A stretch of 64,000 nt of DNA from Stereum hirsutum FP-91666 SS1 (taxonomy: Eukaryota > Basidiomycota > Agaricomycetes > Russulales > Stereaceae): the NCBI RefSeq assembly GCF_000264905.1, contig NW_006763131.1, positions 2,870,708-2,934,707 on the forward strand, given 5' to 3'. The position numbers and the translations under genes were made by a program. The notes below the pieces were generated by a model. It was not told the origin of the DNA. It saw only the letters and a list, made by a program, of their open reading frames with translations, and made no database searches. Positions 39,258 to 51,361 of this stretch are shown here, one piece after another. Position 1 is the stretch's first letter. Each line of letters begins with the position of its first letter.

Positions 39258-40274
39258 ATGAAATGTGTAGCGTATGTTTTATACGACTCGGACGGCGTGG
39301 CGTCGTCTTTCTTGTCGCCGTACATTTACTTTCACACGGCGAGAGCTCTAGTACAGTTGTCTGAATTTCTCGTCCCTTCTTCGAGCACACTGACCATCAG
39401 ATGAACACAGGAATCAACGTTGCAACTTGGTTGCAACATACTGCATTCATGTGGTAGACAGCACGTTTCAGGTTTAGGTGCCGCTGGTATACGCGTTGAG
39501 TAGGTGATTTGCCTCAGGGTAAGAGAATGTGTGTTCGACCTCAGGCTTGATCGGAGTTCGAATGTGGACCACTGGCCAATGAACAAGCCGGATCTTTCAT
39601 TTCAGATGCCTTCGCCTCTCTTTCTGCATTCTCCACGGCAAGTCACCAGCTCTCGGCGCTTCACAAACTATTTATCTTATCCATCTCGCCTGCTCCATTC
39701 TCGTGGTATCCGCGTATGTTGCTTGACCTGACATTCTAGAAATACCGTGGTCGTGCGGCGCCCACTCTTGTTCACATGCCAAGGCTATCTCCATTCTTCA
39801 AGATGTCTTCACCGACACAATGTGCACATCTCCATCGTGTAAGTCACTCGTTTCGTTGACTTCAGGCGTATACAATTCACAACTTCACGATGACCAGTGT
39901 CCTACTTCTTGTTCCGCAATTACCTAGGCTTGGGTCATCTCCCTGGATCCACTCTCTTCGACTCGGAGCGCGAGAGCGGGATCAGAGATCACAAACAATA
40001 TGTGGATGCCCCTTTTTCAAATGGAAATTAGAACCAAGGAGACATCGTGGTGTACTTGGGCATGTAATTGAAGCTCAGTAGCACTTAAAGCTAAGGTCGT
40101 CACGATCTCACATATGCCGCGCTGCATCCTTCCCTCTTCACCTGAGACATCTTGCGGCGCAACACTCTACCCCACAGTATCACCAAATCCATGACATGGG
40201 GGATTCGATACTGTCCTTGCCACGGGAGATTGTCTCCTCAGATAGTATTTGGTGCGCTGAGATCCTCCCGTAGC
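39258..40274. other. Intergenic region, no supported gene
   Basis: Between SET gene B and the DUF6533-CHAT gene. Only short unrelated frames. It should contain the promoter of the downstream gene; I see no clear TATA element near 40275. Confidence 0.4.
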
Positions 40275-43200
40275 ATGATGCCATCGACTTACAAGTTTCT
40301 CGTCAAATGTGACAGGTTGATCTCAAATTATATCTACCTTTCCGCTACCGGTAAGGCTGGACGTTATTACTGTGTTTGTATTCCAATGACGACTAATTGG
40401 TACAACTCCGTATTAGTCTTGTGTATACAAGATTGGGTACAGACATTTCCGACGGAGTTGGGGGCGATATGGCAACGAAACCTAACAAGTACTGCGAGCA
40501 TATTCTTGCTAAACAAATATTTGGTTTTCCTCTGGGCCGTGGCGCAGTTCATTCTCCTCTTCACAGGCTTGTCCTTAGGCATAAGGTATATTCTCGATTC
40601 GTTCACAAGAATTTCCCGTGGCTTACAATTACGAAACAATCACTCAGTTGTCGGGTTATGAGTGGTCTTACACAGATTGCCCTATTATTATGCAACGCTC
40701 TTACTGGCCGTATGCATCATATAATTCTTCATGCAACTTATCGTATCAACCTCGTTCCGCGTTGACCATCTTGCAGTGCTACTCACCCTTCGGGTATATG
40801 CGCTCTGCCAACGAAGAAAAATCATCCTAGCAGTATTCTCAGTTTTTTTGCTCTCGAGATTTGCGCTCGATATTGCAGTGCGTCATTCCTGTGCATCGAA
40901 ATTTATTACTCTTGAGACTTGGGTTGCACAGATCATCGTGACATCGCAAAGCTCGTGGAGACAGGAGACACCATCGGGGACATTCTCGGGATGTCGATTG
41001 GCAATGCTCCCTCGGAACTCTGTGTATGTCGGATTTCACTGTTACATTTTGCGGATTAAGCCAAAGATGGCAACTGAGAGTATTCATCTAGACGTCTGCA
41101 GGCGGCTGATTGCTGTGTCGCATTGACTTTCAACTTGGTCCTGATTTCGATGACGGTTCACATGACATATATATCTGTGAGAGAAAGGGACAGGCTCGGA
41201 GTCCCACCTGGTATAACATATATTTTACTTCGTGATGGTGAGTGTAATCTACTGTGATCATATGTGTGTCAGTTATGAGATAGCACTTCCTTCCCTACAG
41301 GCGTCATGTACTTCCTGTGAGTCGGTTATGAGCCGGTACTCAAGTTTTCGTTGAGGGAATCTTGGGATCATTATCGCTCAACAGCAATGCTTTTAGTGTG
41401 GTCTTCACCATAGAATGCATTCAAGCTGCGACAAGCATCGTGAGTCCAACTGCCTCTCAAATAACTCCTTGGACAAACTAAATCAAGTTGCCTCCCATAG
41501 ACATCCCTCCTGGCCACGAACAATGTGCATTAGTCTATGAAACTATCCCATTATAAGGCCTAACTTAATAATTGCACGCAGCTGTCGTACACGAAGTCGT
41601 GTTTTGGCGCAATCGTATCATCGTATACTGTGGTGTGCGCTTTTTTTTTGTATATGGGGTGCTACTTCTCTATATGATCTGATGCTTGACTAATCTACGT
41701 TATATTGCAGACTTCCAAACATGCTCGTCAACCGGCTCTTTCTGAACTTGAGAACATTCAATATGCCAGTGGTTCTGGAGCCATCCTTTGACGATATACC
41801 CGAGCCTACATTTGCTCAAAATCGGTTTCTTGGCAACATCGGACTCCCTCTCGATAGTGACTGGGGGAACACAATGAGCGACGATGACCGAGTGGCCATT
41901 GACTCTCAAGCGCCTCTTATGCGGGGAGATAGCGACGCATCCCATAATTCTGGTCCCTTGTTGTGGCACTCACAAGAGGTTGAGGACAAAGGGGAAAGCG
42001 ATAGCCCTGGGCTTGCCAAGGGCCCACAAGACAATATGATGTCAGAGTCAACAAACGACGGAGAGAGCTCAAGGTGTCCTTCCGTTCCCTCCTATCATAG
42101 CCAGTGGACCAATATGGATAAAGTTGCCAAGGATTTGAGGTCGCTAGATCCTGCGGAGGGAGTGCTCGATGCTCTCAAGACATGGTCTGCGGTCATGAGC
42201 GACTCGTCAGACCCCGAGCTAGAACCTCGCAATCTCGAGCAGATGTGCGATTTACTAGGTATTATACCTAAACAGAGACTAGCTCGCGAGAGGCACGGTC
42301 GTCTAGCATTAGCGCTAGACCGTCAGGTCATCACTTCCTGTCAGCGCTACGTAGAGCGCGGTCAGACCAAGGACCTCCAGGAGGCGATATCGTCCTCGTG
42401 CCGAGCAATTAGTCTGCGTCCCCCTGGCCACCGTCTGCGCTCGCGATCTCTCGAAAAGCTTGTAGAAGTTGTTCACATTTGCATTGACCAAGGTCATGCG
42501 ATAGAGTGCAACAGTACGACTGTGATCTGGGACATGCTTAGAGAGGCTGCCTCTGATATTACGACCACTCAGACTGCTCGAGTATCAGCCGCTCGAGAAT
42601 GGACACACTTAGCCAGGGATTGTCACCATCGTTCTCTTCCTGCAGCGTATACAACATTCTTGACCCTACTTGAGCATGAGCTGAATGTGAATCCCAGTCT
42701 CGAGGGCCAGCAGGAGTATCTTGGTCGTCATTTCTCGTCGTTTGCATCTGACGCGGCGGCCTCCGCGATTGCATGTGGCCGTGCCACACTCGCGGTGGAG
42801 CTGCTCGAACGAGGCAGGACTTTGCTGTGGTCAAAGATGAGAGGGTACAGAGCATGTCATGATGGATTACCTCCTGAATTTGCACAGAGTTTCAAGGATA
42901 TATGTAAAGAGCTCGAGCTCCTCGCGACGTCTGCCACTAGCCTAGAGCGCGTTTCACATCGTACGGAGGGGGACAAGTGGACGCAGCAACGAGCTCTGGC
43001 AGCCAGACTTGAGGACGTCATCCGTCAGATCCACTTGACAGAGGGATTCGATAATTTCTTACGTACGACACCATATCCTCAACTGCGCGAAGCAGCTGCA
43101 GAGGGCCCGGTCATAGTTGTCAATCTCTCTCGTATTCGTTGTGACGCCCTTATTGTCCTACGAGAACAAGACAAGCCGATAGTCGTATCACTCGCACGTC

Positions 43201-44141
43201 GGAATTCCGCAGAGGAACTTCTCAGAAAGGTAGCAGAGCTCAATCACGAGATAAATATAATCACTGATCCACGTCGCCGAGAAGAGGATTGCATGGGACG
43301 CATGCATTCCGTCTTGGAGGGATTGTGGGTGCTCCTCGTCGAGCCCGTCATCTCTTGTCTTCTCCGCAATCAAACGGCCCGCTTGTCGCGTATATGGTGG
43401 TGCCCGACTGGGAGTTCATGCAATCTTCCCCTCCACGCAGCCCGTCCACCGAACGCTCGGGAGCTTGGTTATGCAGACTTATATGTTCCATCGTACATAC
43501 CCACCCTAGGGTCCCTCATAACATCGAGAGCAAATACTGTCCCTCGTGTCGGAGCCCCGCGGCTTTTAGTTATTGGTGAACCTGACGGATCTCTACCAAT
43601 GATAGCAAAAGAGATCCATATTGTACGCGAGAGCGGTGAATTCGTCCAAACGCTCCTCGGGGAGAGCGTAACCCGCGATGCCGTGCTCGCAGGTCTGCGA
43701 AGCCATCAATGGGCACACCTCGCATGTCACGGGCACTTACGGCCCAATCCATTCCATTCGTATCTCCGGCTGCATAAACGCAGCCCTCTACGCATCATCG
43801 ACATTGTCCAAGCTCGTCTTCCTGACGCTGAATTCGCCTTCTTATCTGCATGCCATACCGCGACGATGGGGCAACGAACAAACACCCCCGACGAGGCTGT
43901 TCACCTCGCTGCTGCTCTGCAGTTCAGTGGGTTTCGCAGTGTGGTCGGAACACTCTGGGGAATGGCAGACGACGACGGTCCGATTTTGGCAGAGGAATTC
44001 TATGCGCACATGTTCCGCCACGGCCCAGCGAAAGCGGACTTCAAAGACGCAGCCATGGCGCTCCGAGTGGCGACGAAGGCACTGAGGAGGAAGGGAGTGC
44101 CTGTGGATAGGTGGATTAACTTCATCCATATTGGTGCATAG
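40275..44141 (+). CDS. DUF6533 multi-pass membrane region fused to CHAT protease domain
   Basis: Starts MMPSTYKFLVKCDRLISNYI. Exons seen: 40275-40350, 40417-40585, 40648-40709, 40777-40877, further short exons to about 41450, and one long exon 41711-44141. The N-terminal exons give DWVQTFPTELGAIWQRN, a hydrophobic KYLVFLWAVAQFILLFTG, SGLTQIALLLCNALTG then LLLTLRVYALCQRRKIILAV, an ADCCVALTFNLVLISMTVHM helix and ILLRDG, all DUF6533 hallmarks with 6-7 membrane helices. The long exon opens with the family end (LVNRLFLNLRTF, RFLGNIGLPLD) and runs on without a stop through an acidic linker, a helical TPR-like region (AAREWTHLARDC; ELLERGRTLLWSKMRG) and a CHAT domain. CHAT blocks are WWCPTGSSCNLPLHAARPP, AHLACHGH (His codon 43728) and FLSACHTAT (Cys codon 43851), then FRSVVGTLWGMADDDGP. 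Both dyad residues are present. Predicted: a membrane-tethered caspase-like protease. One or two internal exon joins (40878-41110) are unresolved. Confidence 0.75.
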
Positions 44142-47031
44142 TCCACCAATCTGGAGCGCGATATTGTGAGTAAGACCCCCAATTCACCATCTGTTTGTCC
44201 ATCGCTGAAGAATGTAAGCTAGTGTGAGGGCCGTGCGTGTCAACAAAGAATCGTCAGGTATGGGGCTGTTGCCGTGCATGCATATATTGTGATGGGCAAG
44301 ACTCTTCTATCAGGAGTTCTAAGTCGCTACATTGTGCGGAACATCGAGTGGTGACTGCCGAACAGGAAGCGAGACCGTAGGACCCTAGACACAAGTTATT
44401 ATGTCAATGACAGAACGAAGACACGGAGATTCGAGAATGTATGCACTTACAGCCTGAGTTGGAGAATCGAAGGCCCGAGTCTGCTGACGGAGATGTGAAT
44501 ATATACTGCGAGGTCACGAAGATGAATAAAACCTATATGATGGAGGGTCGACTCTCGCTGATAGACAAGATAGTTCATGGCACAACATAGCAAAGCGGAA
44601 AGACAATGTTTATTGAGGACGTGCCGACACATGACAAAACGTCGGCATGGACATACATGAACACAATGGACAACATTCTCCCACTACCTCTGGCCGGACA
44701 CACAGCATCAGACCGAACGACTCCTCGGAAACAGGAAAAAGAAAGAAAGAAGAAAATCTCCACGAGGGAGAGGGGGTTTCCAAAAATTGTGCGGAATACG
44801 AACGAGGAATCGTGTCAACAAGGACGACAACTCAACCCGTTCGCCATCCAGCCGAAGAACAGCGATCACGAAGACCACCGCTCTCCGACCAGAGCCGCGC
44901 AAGCCCAAAGCAAACGCAAGCGTCGACTGCGGGCTTGCAGAAACGGAGACACCGCCGGAACGAACCCAGCCGTCGTTGCAGATCGCTATCGCAAACGACG
45001 ATGGGCACGAACCAGGAATGCCGAAAGAAGAAAGGGGTATGGGCGGATCAATTTCTGCCTATGTCTGTTATGACTATGTGATATGTTATATATGCAGTTT
45101 GTGCGTGCGTTGTGCAGCATGGACACGATGTCCGTAATAGCTCTGTGTATAGGCTTTCCCTCTGTGGGGTTCCCTTGCGGGTGTGCGACGGGGCGCGTTC
45201 GAAGCAGCTAGCGGGTATGCGTATGCGTGCTCGAGGTCCTGGTGTGGACGGTCCTGGTATGGACGAGGCGTGTGCCAGTGAAACGGGGGTTTCTATGCCA
45301 ATAAATCTTCAGTGAAGGGTCAACGTCTGGACTATCGTTTCTAGTTTCATTCCGACCAGCAAGAGCTCCATGGCGTGCCGAAGCACGCAAGGCATCACCG
45401 ATAGGCGACCAACCGCGGAGCGGTGACCGCCCTCGTATGAAGAACCCAATGGAGTCAGCCAGACAGAACTTCGCTTCTTGTGCAGAATCCATGTCGTATG
45501 AGAGGACTCCACGGCATGCCGAAGCACGCAGGACTTCACCGATAAACAGTCATCGCAAAGCGAGACCATCCTCGTATAAAGGACCTTGAGTGGAGCCTCC
45601 CGACACAAACACATCGACTAGGTCTCGATATAGCGAATTCGTCCGATAACTGTGTGCGACGGATCGTGACATATAATCATGTACGCATGTAGGGCAAGGT
45701 AGGCAAGCATATGGGGCGTAGATAGTGTCGATGATCGTCATATCGGTACGATGAATACGAGTAGAAGAGGGAGTCCAGGTGACAAGAGAATATGCAGGCA
45801 CGCCAAAAAATTAAGAGTGATGAGCAGAGGGGAGTGGCGCCAATATGAGAAGGTCCAAAGCCGACGAGGTGAAGGATATCCGTTCGAAGTTGGAAGACAC
45901 ATTTGCCTAGTCGGGTGCTGGCTCTCGCCGCGCCGTAAGGCACGAAGAGTATCAGATGGCGAAGCCTACACTCCGCCTCCTCACTCGACTCGAGACCGCC
46001 TGCCCGAAGTGATCCTGTACCGCGGTACGTATTGTTCGTGAAAAAAAGCCTCATAACGTTGTGAACAGTAACATGGCAGGCAGAGAGGCTGACTCGAGAA
46101 AAAAACATATGAGGATACGTGTAGGTACTGAGACGAAGGGGATACGCACCTGGCAAAGGGTCGTGAATCGCAGCGACCGCAGAGACCACCGAGACGAAGA
46201 GGGCAGGAGTAAAGGTGGGGTGTGCGTTGTGCGTCGGTTCGGCATATGACATGGCCCGACAGCTACTTTAGGGCAGGCTTGTCGTCTCCGAAATCGTCCG
46301 AAATACTTTCCAACCGAGTGTCTGGCCGGGTCAAGATCAATGAATTTCCCGGAGCTTGGCCTCCAATACCACAAACACAATTCGAACGGTGACTTGCTAC
46401 AGTATTGGCTCCTTCTACTTTTCTAGGCTCTTACTTCTGACTTTGCTTCATTCGATATTTCAGGCTCTCACTCTCAGGCTTCATAAATTTGTCTTGCTCA
46501 GCTTCGTATCATGTCCTCGACGGCGCGCGCCTCCACAGGCTGCCAAATTACCGTAGCACTGTTAGAAGGCGAAGCTACAAAAAGTACCTCTAACCTCCTA
46601 TTATCCGAGATGTCTCAGGAACTTGAAGAAAAGATATATTTACGGTGAGCACCTTCTCAGTGGAATAGGACATGGTGAAAGCGAGGATAAATACGATGAG
46701 AGGTTCGCATGCCTACCAAATATCCGCACCAGAGACGAGGCCTGGTCGTCCATGTTCAGTCAAGGGTCCAAATGGATAATAACTCATCCTGGCCATGTCA
46801 TTACGCATAATAGAGGCTCCAAGTACAATAACAGAACAATCAACTCCAGATAAACATACTCCTCCATATGTATGATCAAGAATCCGCACAATCCAAAAAC
46901 GAAATATACTCTATAATGACAATCTAACCAATTGAGAACAGAGCGAGTGGCGGTGCCCATGGAGGCGGAGGAGGGCCACACAAATGAGTTATCATGCACC
47001 GAGCTCAAAATAGCGTACGAACGTCGAACGC
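44142..47031. other. Gene-poor region downstream of the CHAT gene
   Basis: Apart from the two-copy repeat at 45366-45601, no coding region is supported in 2.9 kb. Frames of up to about 190 codons exist (plus at 44606; minus at 45677-46252), but they are Arg/Ser-biased or low in family-like features and lack splice partners. I looked for a gasdermin-like or other small effector gene beside the protease and saw none. Confidence 0.45.
45366..45601. repeat. Two-copy direct repeat, unit about 95 nt, period 141 nt
   Basis: Unit 1 (45366-45460) and unit 2 (45507-45601) both read CTCCA.GGC.TGCCGAAGC at the start, share ACGCA.G.C.TCACCGATA, and later CCTCGTAT.AA with a GGAG near the end. They are clearly alike but well diverged by eye. 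No coding frame is conserved between them. Confidence 0.65.
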
Positions 47032-48442
47032 TCAACGCTTCAGCGTTAATCCTGGGAGATTGAACATCTGTCACGAACAACGCACAATCAAGTTAGTAAG
47101 CCACAGAGAATCAGCCGCTGTCCAAAGCACTCGATGGACGAAGGAACACAGCTTACCTCGAAGATGGACTCCGAAGGGACTCCCCAGCCACGCAAACCCT
47201 CAACTCGATTATCCATGCGCGTACCGAGCATAACACCCACAACCGCACCCGTCTCCTCATCTATGATGGGACCGCCACTCGATCCTGCGGTAGGCGGTGG
47301 CTTGAATAGCATATGAGATAGCGAATCATATGTCCCTGGCTACGATCGAAACATCCTAAATATCAGCATCGACGCAACAAATTTGATCATACGACCAAGA
47401 GACAAAAGATGTGAGTGGAAAGACAAACCTGTGCCTCCCTACCCGCAAAATCTCTGTAGCCTAACACAGTCCCCTTCACCCACTTAGCCCACGAGCCTCC
47501 GACCCAGGGCTCCCATCCCTCACCGTCCTCACCGTCCAGCTGTGGTCGTGTGGCGCTGTGGAAATGAGCTCTGATAGGCGTTCCGGGATGTGCAGGATAT
47601 GGTGATACGGGAAATGATGTAAGCTTCGAAAGCGGTGATCCGGAGGTCGCTATGTCTGAGGTGGCGGAAAGGAGAAGGAGGTCGGAACGGTGAAGGGAAG
47701 ATAAAACGGAGGTGACGGGGTGAGTAAGTGTTGTTCCGGTGCTGTTGGGAGAGGACGAGAGGACAAAGGATCCGGAGGATCGGGCCCCCGGGAGATCGGG
47801 TGAGGAGAATGGAGAGGTAGAACCCGGCGTGCTTGGAAGGACGAGTAAAGGAGACCACCGTATCTGCAGAAAAGACGACAATGGGTATATTTGGCATGCG
47901 TGACATGTAGACAACCTGAAGGAGGCGATTCAGGATGGGCTGACACATACCTCCTCGAGTGTATGTGCGCAAGTGATGAACAAAGACTCTCCTTCCTGTT
48001 CACCGGTTCCATTGATCGCAAAGCCGGACGCTAGTGTGACTTTGTGCCTGTCTCCCTCCTGTGCAGCATGGGCGATGAGATGGACCTTCGCTGCGCCGGG
48101 ATCCTGTGCATGGTGTGTAACGGAAGCAAAATCTGCGCGCCTCGACGGCGAAGGACGGGATTCGTACGGCAGATGCTGGTCAAGCACTCGTCCAGAGCGC
48201 TGCAAGTACTGATCTATAAGCTGAGGTAGACTCGTCCGTGACCCAGATGGCGTACGACTGAGAGCATCGAGGACAATTCGATCTATGTCTGAGGGTGGCT
48301 CAGACTCTTGGGTTGGCAATCGTGGCGGAGGCGACAGGGGCGGCTTTGCCACTATGACAGGTGTTTCTACCGTTGCGTATGCGCGAGACTGAGCAAATGC
48401 GCCGACGAGAGCTCTCGTCGTCGGCCGCACGAATATCGGCAT
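47032..48442 (-). CDS. Trypsin-like serine protease, probably mitochondrial
   Basis: The start MPIFVRPTTRALVGAFAQSR followed by AYATVETP is an Arg/Ala-rich presequence with a typical YAT end. A Pro-rich linker follows, then the protease fold. The His motif is LFITCAHTLEE (near 47965, before an intron), the Asp is in HRSDLLLLSA (near 47680), and the Ser is in TAGSSGGPIIDEETGAVVGV (near 47270), where GSSGGP is the chymotrypsin-fold oxyanion/Ser motif. The last exon is short and ends GLTLKR before TGA at 47032-47034. All three triad residues are in order, so activity is likely. No PDZ domain is seen, unlike HtrA/Nma111. About 390 residues. It is divergent from the next gene with 364 bases between starts. 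Confidence 0.72.
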
Positions 48443-48806
48443 GACGAGCTAACTCAGCGTTCGAGATGAAGCGGAAACTATAGAACAAACCAGCTGTAGG
48501 TATCACAAAGGCCGTGTGTTCCGCAAGAGATGGGGAACCGGCCGTGATGTCACTTCCGTGCACGAATGGAGCGTTCCGGTCCGCGCCAGAGTTATCCCAA
48601 AGCAACCACCCGGAGCCAGATGGGACAGCCCGGGCGTCGATCACGTCGTTGGCCGGAACAGGCCGGCCGTGTGCCGGATGTATACAGGTCAAGCGCGCTT
48701 CGTCCCATTCGATCTCACAGCTCTGCACCACTTCTCACTCGACACCATCCACGTCTCATCTACCATCGCCTTCAAGCCAGCGCACTCATCCACTCGACAA
48801 ATCATC
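48443..48806. promoter_or_regulatory. Divergent promoter, protease / disordered protein
   Basis: A 364-base gap between opposite start codons with no coding signal. It must drive both genes. No recognised element stands out. Confidence 0.4.
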
Positions 48807-50420
48807 ATGTCATCTCCTGCCGCTTCACCCATTCAAGGTAAGTCAGATTCATACCCTTGTTTGAGATTGCTCTGGGAGGCTCAATCGTACACATCAACAC
48901 TTTGTCTCTGTCATAGTTTCCCCCTCGCCGCCCCTAGAATTGCGGCATATTACTTCCAGCGGTGCACTCACCCCTCAGAAGGACGCAAATAAGCTGTCCA
49001 CACGTACATCACAACATCTCTCTCATCGTCTCGGCTCACCATCAGCCGGATCCATTCCGTCTTCACCTACATCCATGTAAGTCTACGAGTTTTTCGCTCG
49101 TGTGCGTTGTCTTCATTGCTATTCTCTTGGAGGAATCGTTCTTTGGAAACTCTCGTCTTTTGCCCGTATCGCTGTCGTCCTCCAATTTTACATAGAGACA
49201 ATCCGATAAACATCGCTATGACGATTTCCAAATGTGAACTCCACTCCTGAAAAGCGCTGAACACATGCTAGCATTTTCACACTACTTGTATTCGTATCTC
49301 GCCAAACCCTATTGATTGACTAATTTCCCGTGACAGTCACTCATCGTCATCCGCCATTTTCGAGCGCGACATCGAACCTATCTCCCCATCACCATCACAG
49401 TCCCATTCGAATCCACATCGGACCCCCAGAGGGAAATTCACGGAGCAGCTCGACCAAGCGGTTCCTTCGGTTCTTGATTCGGCCGCGGCAGTCCTTACCT
49501 CGTCTTCCTCTCCGATCGATGAGCAGAACATAGCTATCGTTGCTCCAGCACCTGACATCGGGTCCCGTAGCGGCTTGACCAGTCCATCGTCCCGCATGAG
49601 CAGCCGGAGTCCCAGTCCCAGCGCCGGTTTTGGTCACGGTAGCGCAGGAAATAGGACGAGCGCGTTCATGAACCTGCCCAGTCCGAGCCCGAGCTTAACT
49701 CTTCCGCTCCCATTGCACACGACGTCTACTACTATATCTGCTGGAGCTCCTAGTCCGACTGCACCCGCCTTTCAATCCCCCCTGGCGAGGCCGAATTTGC
49801 AGAGTGCTATCAGTACGCAGTCTGTGAGCACACCGCAGCCGCCTGGTGCGTTCAACACCGTGTCGTCTACACCGACGTCGGCATATTTCTCCACGGCGTC
49901 ATCAGAGGAATCTTCACCGACGACGACGACGCACGAGCATGGGCTACCCCAGACACAGACTTTAACTACAACAGCTGCTTTGTCTCCATCCGACGGCGAC
50001 ACGACCTCGCAGGTTGCAGGTTCGCCGACGCAGAGCGCTGTAAACACCGTCTCCCATCCTCCTTCTCCGCGCGTGGCCAACAATCGGCTTTCGTTCATCT
50101 CGTACAATGACTTGCTCACGAGCACCCCTACTTCGACGTTACCTCTCTCGTCGTTCACCACCTCGATCTCGTCCGACCCACCTCCCCACCTACCGAGTGT
50201 GCTTGGTGTCCCGCAGCACATGGCGGGTTCTGCCGCGGGCAGTATCCACAGCAACCCTAGGAGCAGTTTCTATGGGGAGCGCGATATCAGGGAGGGAAGA
50301 GAGGGGCTGTTACTGGACGATCAGGGTGGGGAGTGGGAGAGGGAGGGCCTTGGGCAGGGATTAGAGGAGAGGTTAGATAAGCTTATGGGTGTGGGTGCAG
50401 TTGGGCTTGGGAAAGCCTAG
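48807..50420 (+). CDS. Uncharacterised Ser/Thr/Pro-rich protein
   Basis: Three exons. Exon 1 starts MSSPAASPIQ at ATG 48807 and stops at a GTAAGT donor. Exon 2 (about 48917-49078) gives PLELRHITSSGALTPQKDAN. Exon 3 (49337-50420) starts with the codons for HSSSAIFERDIEPISPSPS. The frames join in the correct phase at both introns. The rest, about 450 residues in all, is almost entirely disordered with many SP and TP pairs, possible proline-directed kinase sites. Two segments look constrained: RVANNRLSFISYNDLLTSTP and the acidic-basic end EREGLGQGLEERLDKLMGVG. I do not recognise a domain. The pattern is common for basidiomycete proteins of unknown function, possibly regulatory. Stop TAG is at 50418-50420. 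Confidence 0.65.
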
Positions 50421-51361
50421 TGGATGCGTATGAGGGGATAGGCAAACAGAAGAAGGTCATAGAGATTGGTAGGATTGTCACGATGTGGAGTGTAAGTTTA
50501 TTATTCTATGTTTGCTTTCTAATAATCAATGGGATCCTGGTGTCCGCTCGACCCTTTCATCTTTTTGTGATTACAATCAAGTAGTTCTTTTTCGATAATG
50601 TTACTCATTTCTTTTTTTGCTTGCTGCTTTGTTTACCGTAAATATTTGTTGCTCTTTGGGTACCTCTTCTCCCCCTTTTCCTGGTCTCGAATCAATTCCT
50701 CATCCCTCTGTAACACTATCTAACGGCTACCTACCCCCCACGTATACGGTCTTGCAAGTGTCCCGCTTTCCTTTCTGTCTACGAATCACGATACGATATG
50801 ATACGATCCTCGAAATTACCTCGATGCCTCCATGCTCTTTCTTTTCTGCCTTGTCTTCTATTCAATTTTCAAGTTTCAATTTCTTCTATGTTTTCACTTT
50901 TACGATAACGTATGGCCCCTTCGATGTTGTGGCCCGAATTCCTTTAAGTTTTGAAGATCGCTGCGTACGCCCATATTTATTTTCTACTACGGTGTCAATG
51001 AGAAACTGTGCATGGCCCACAGCTATAACGTCTTTTTCTCTGCTATAGGGTTGTCGACCACAATTATTTTACCCCGAGTCAAGATACCTCGAGTAGCCTC
51101 GATGATGGCTCGAATGATGGAAAACAGTGGTGAGCGCAAGGATGACGTCACTCCGGATCCGCTACCGCTGACAGACAAGGCACCCCCTTCTCCCTTTTCT
51201 CATACCAGCTGCCACCATCCGTCGACTTTCACATCGCTTCTTTCTTATAACGAACGAATACAACATCGAACTCGCTTGCTCAGTGCACACTACTCCGAAT
51301 CGTCTCGACATCTATACTCCTGCTGATACTTATCTGAACTCGATATCACATCTAGACAAGG
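50421..51361. other. Intergenic region, no supported gene
   Basis: A T-rich stretch with pyrimidine runs between two plus-strand genes. A frame of 143 codons at 50617 is Phe/Ser-rich and not protein-like. It should hold the 6-phosphogluconolactonase promoter. Confidence 0.4.

Noticed and set aside
44780..44860. Possible tRNA on minus (a GTTCGTATTCC stretch resembling a B box)
   Set aside because: No matching acceptor stem, A box or anticodon arm could be folded around it.
45677..46252. Minus-strand frame of 191 codons in the gene-poor region
   Set aside because: Arg/Ser/Tyr-biased, no splice structure, no recognisable motif; too weak to call a gene.
44142..46600. Gasdermin-like partner gene next to the CHAT protease
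   Set aside because: Looked for because fungal CHAT proteases can neighbour gasdermin-like genes; no frame or exon series of suitable length and character was found.
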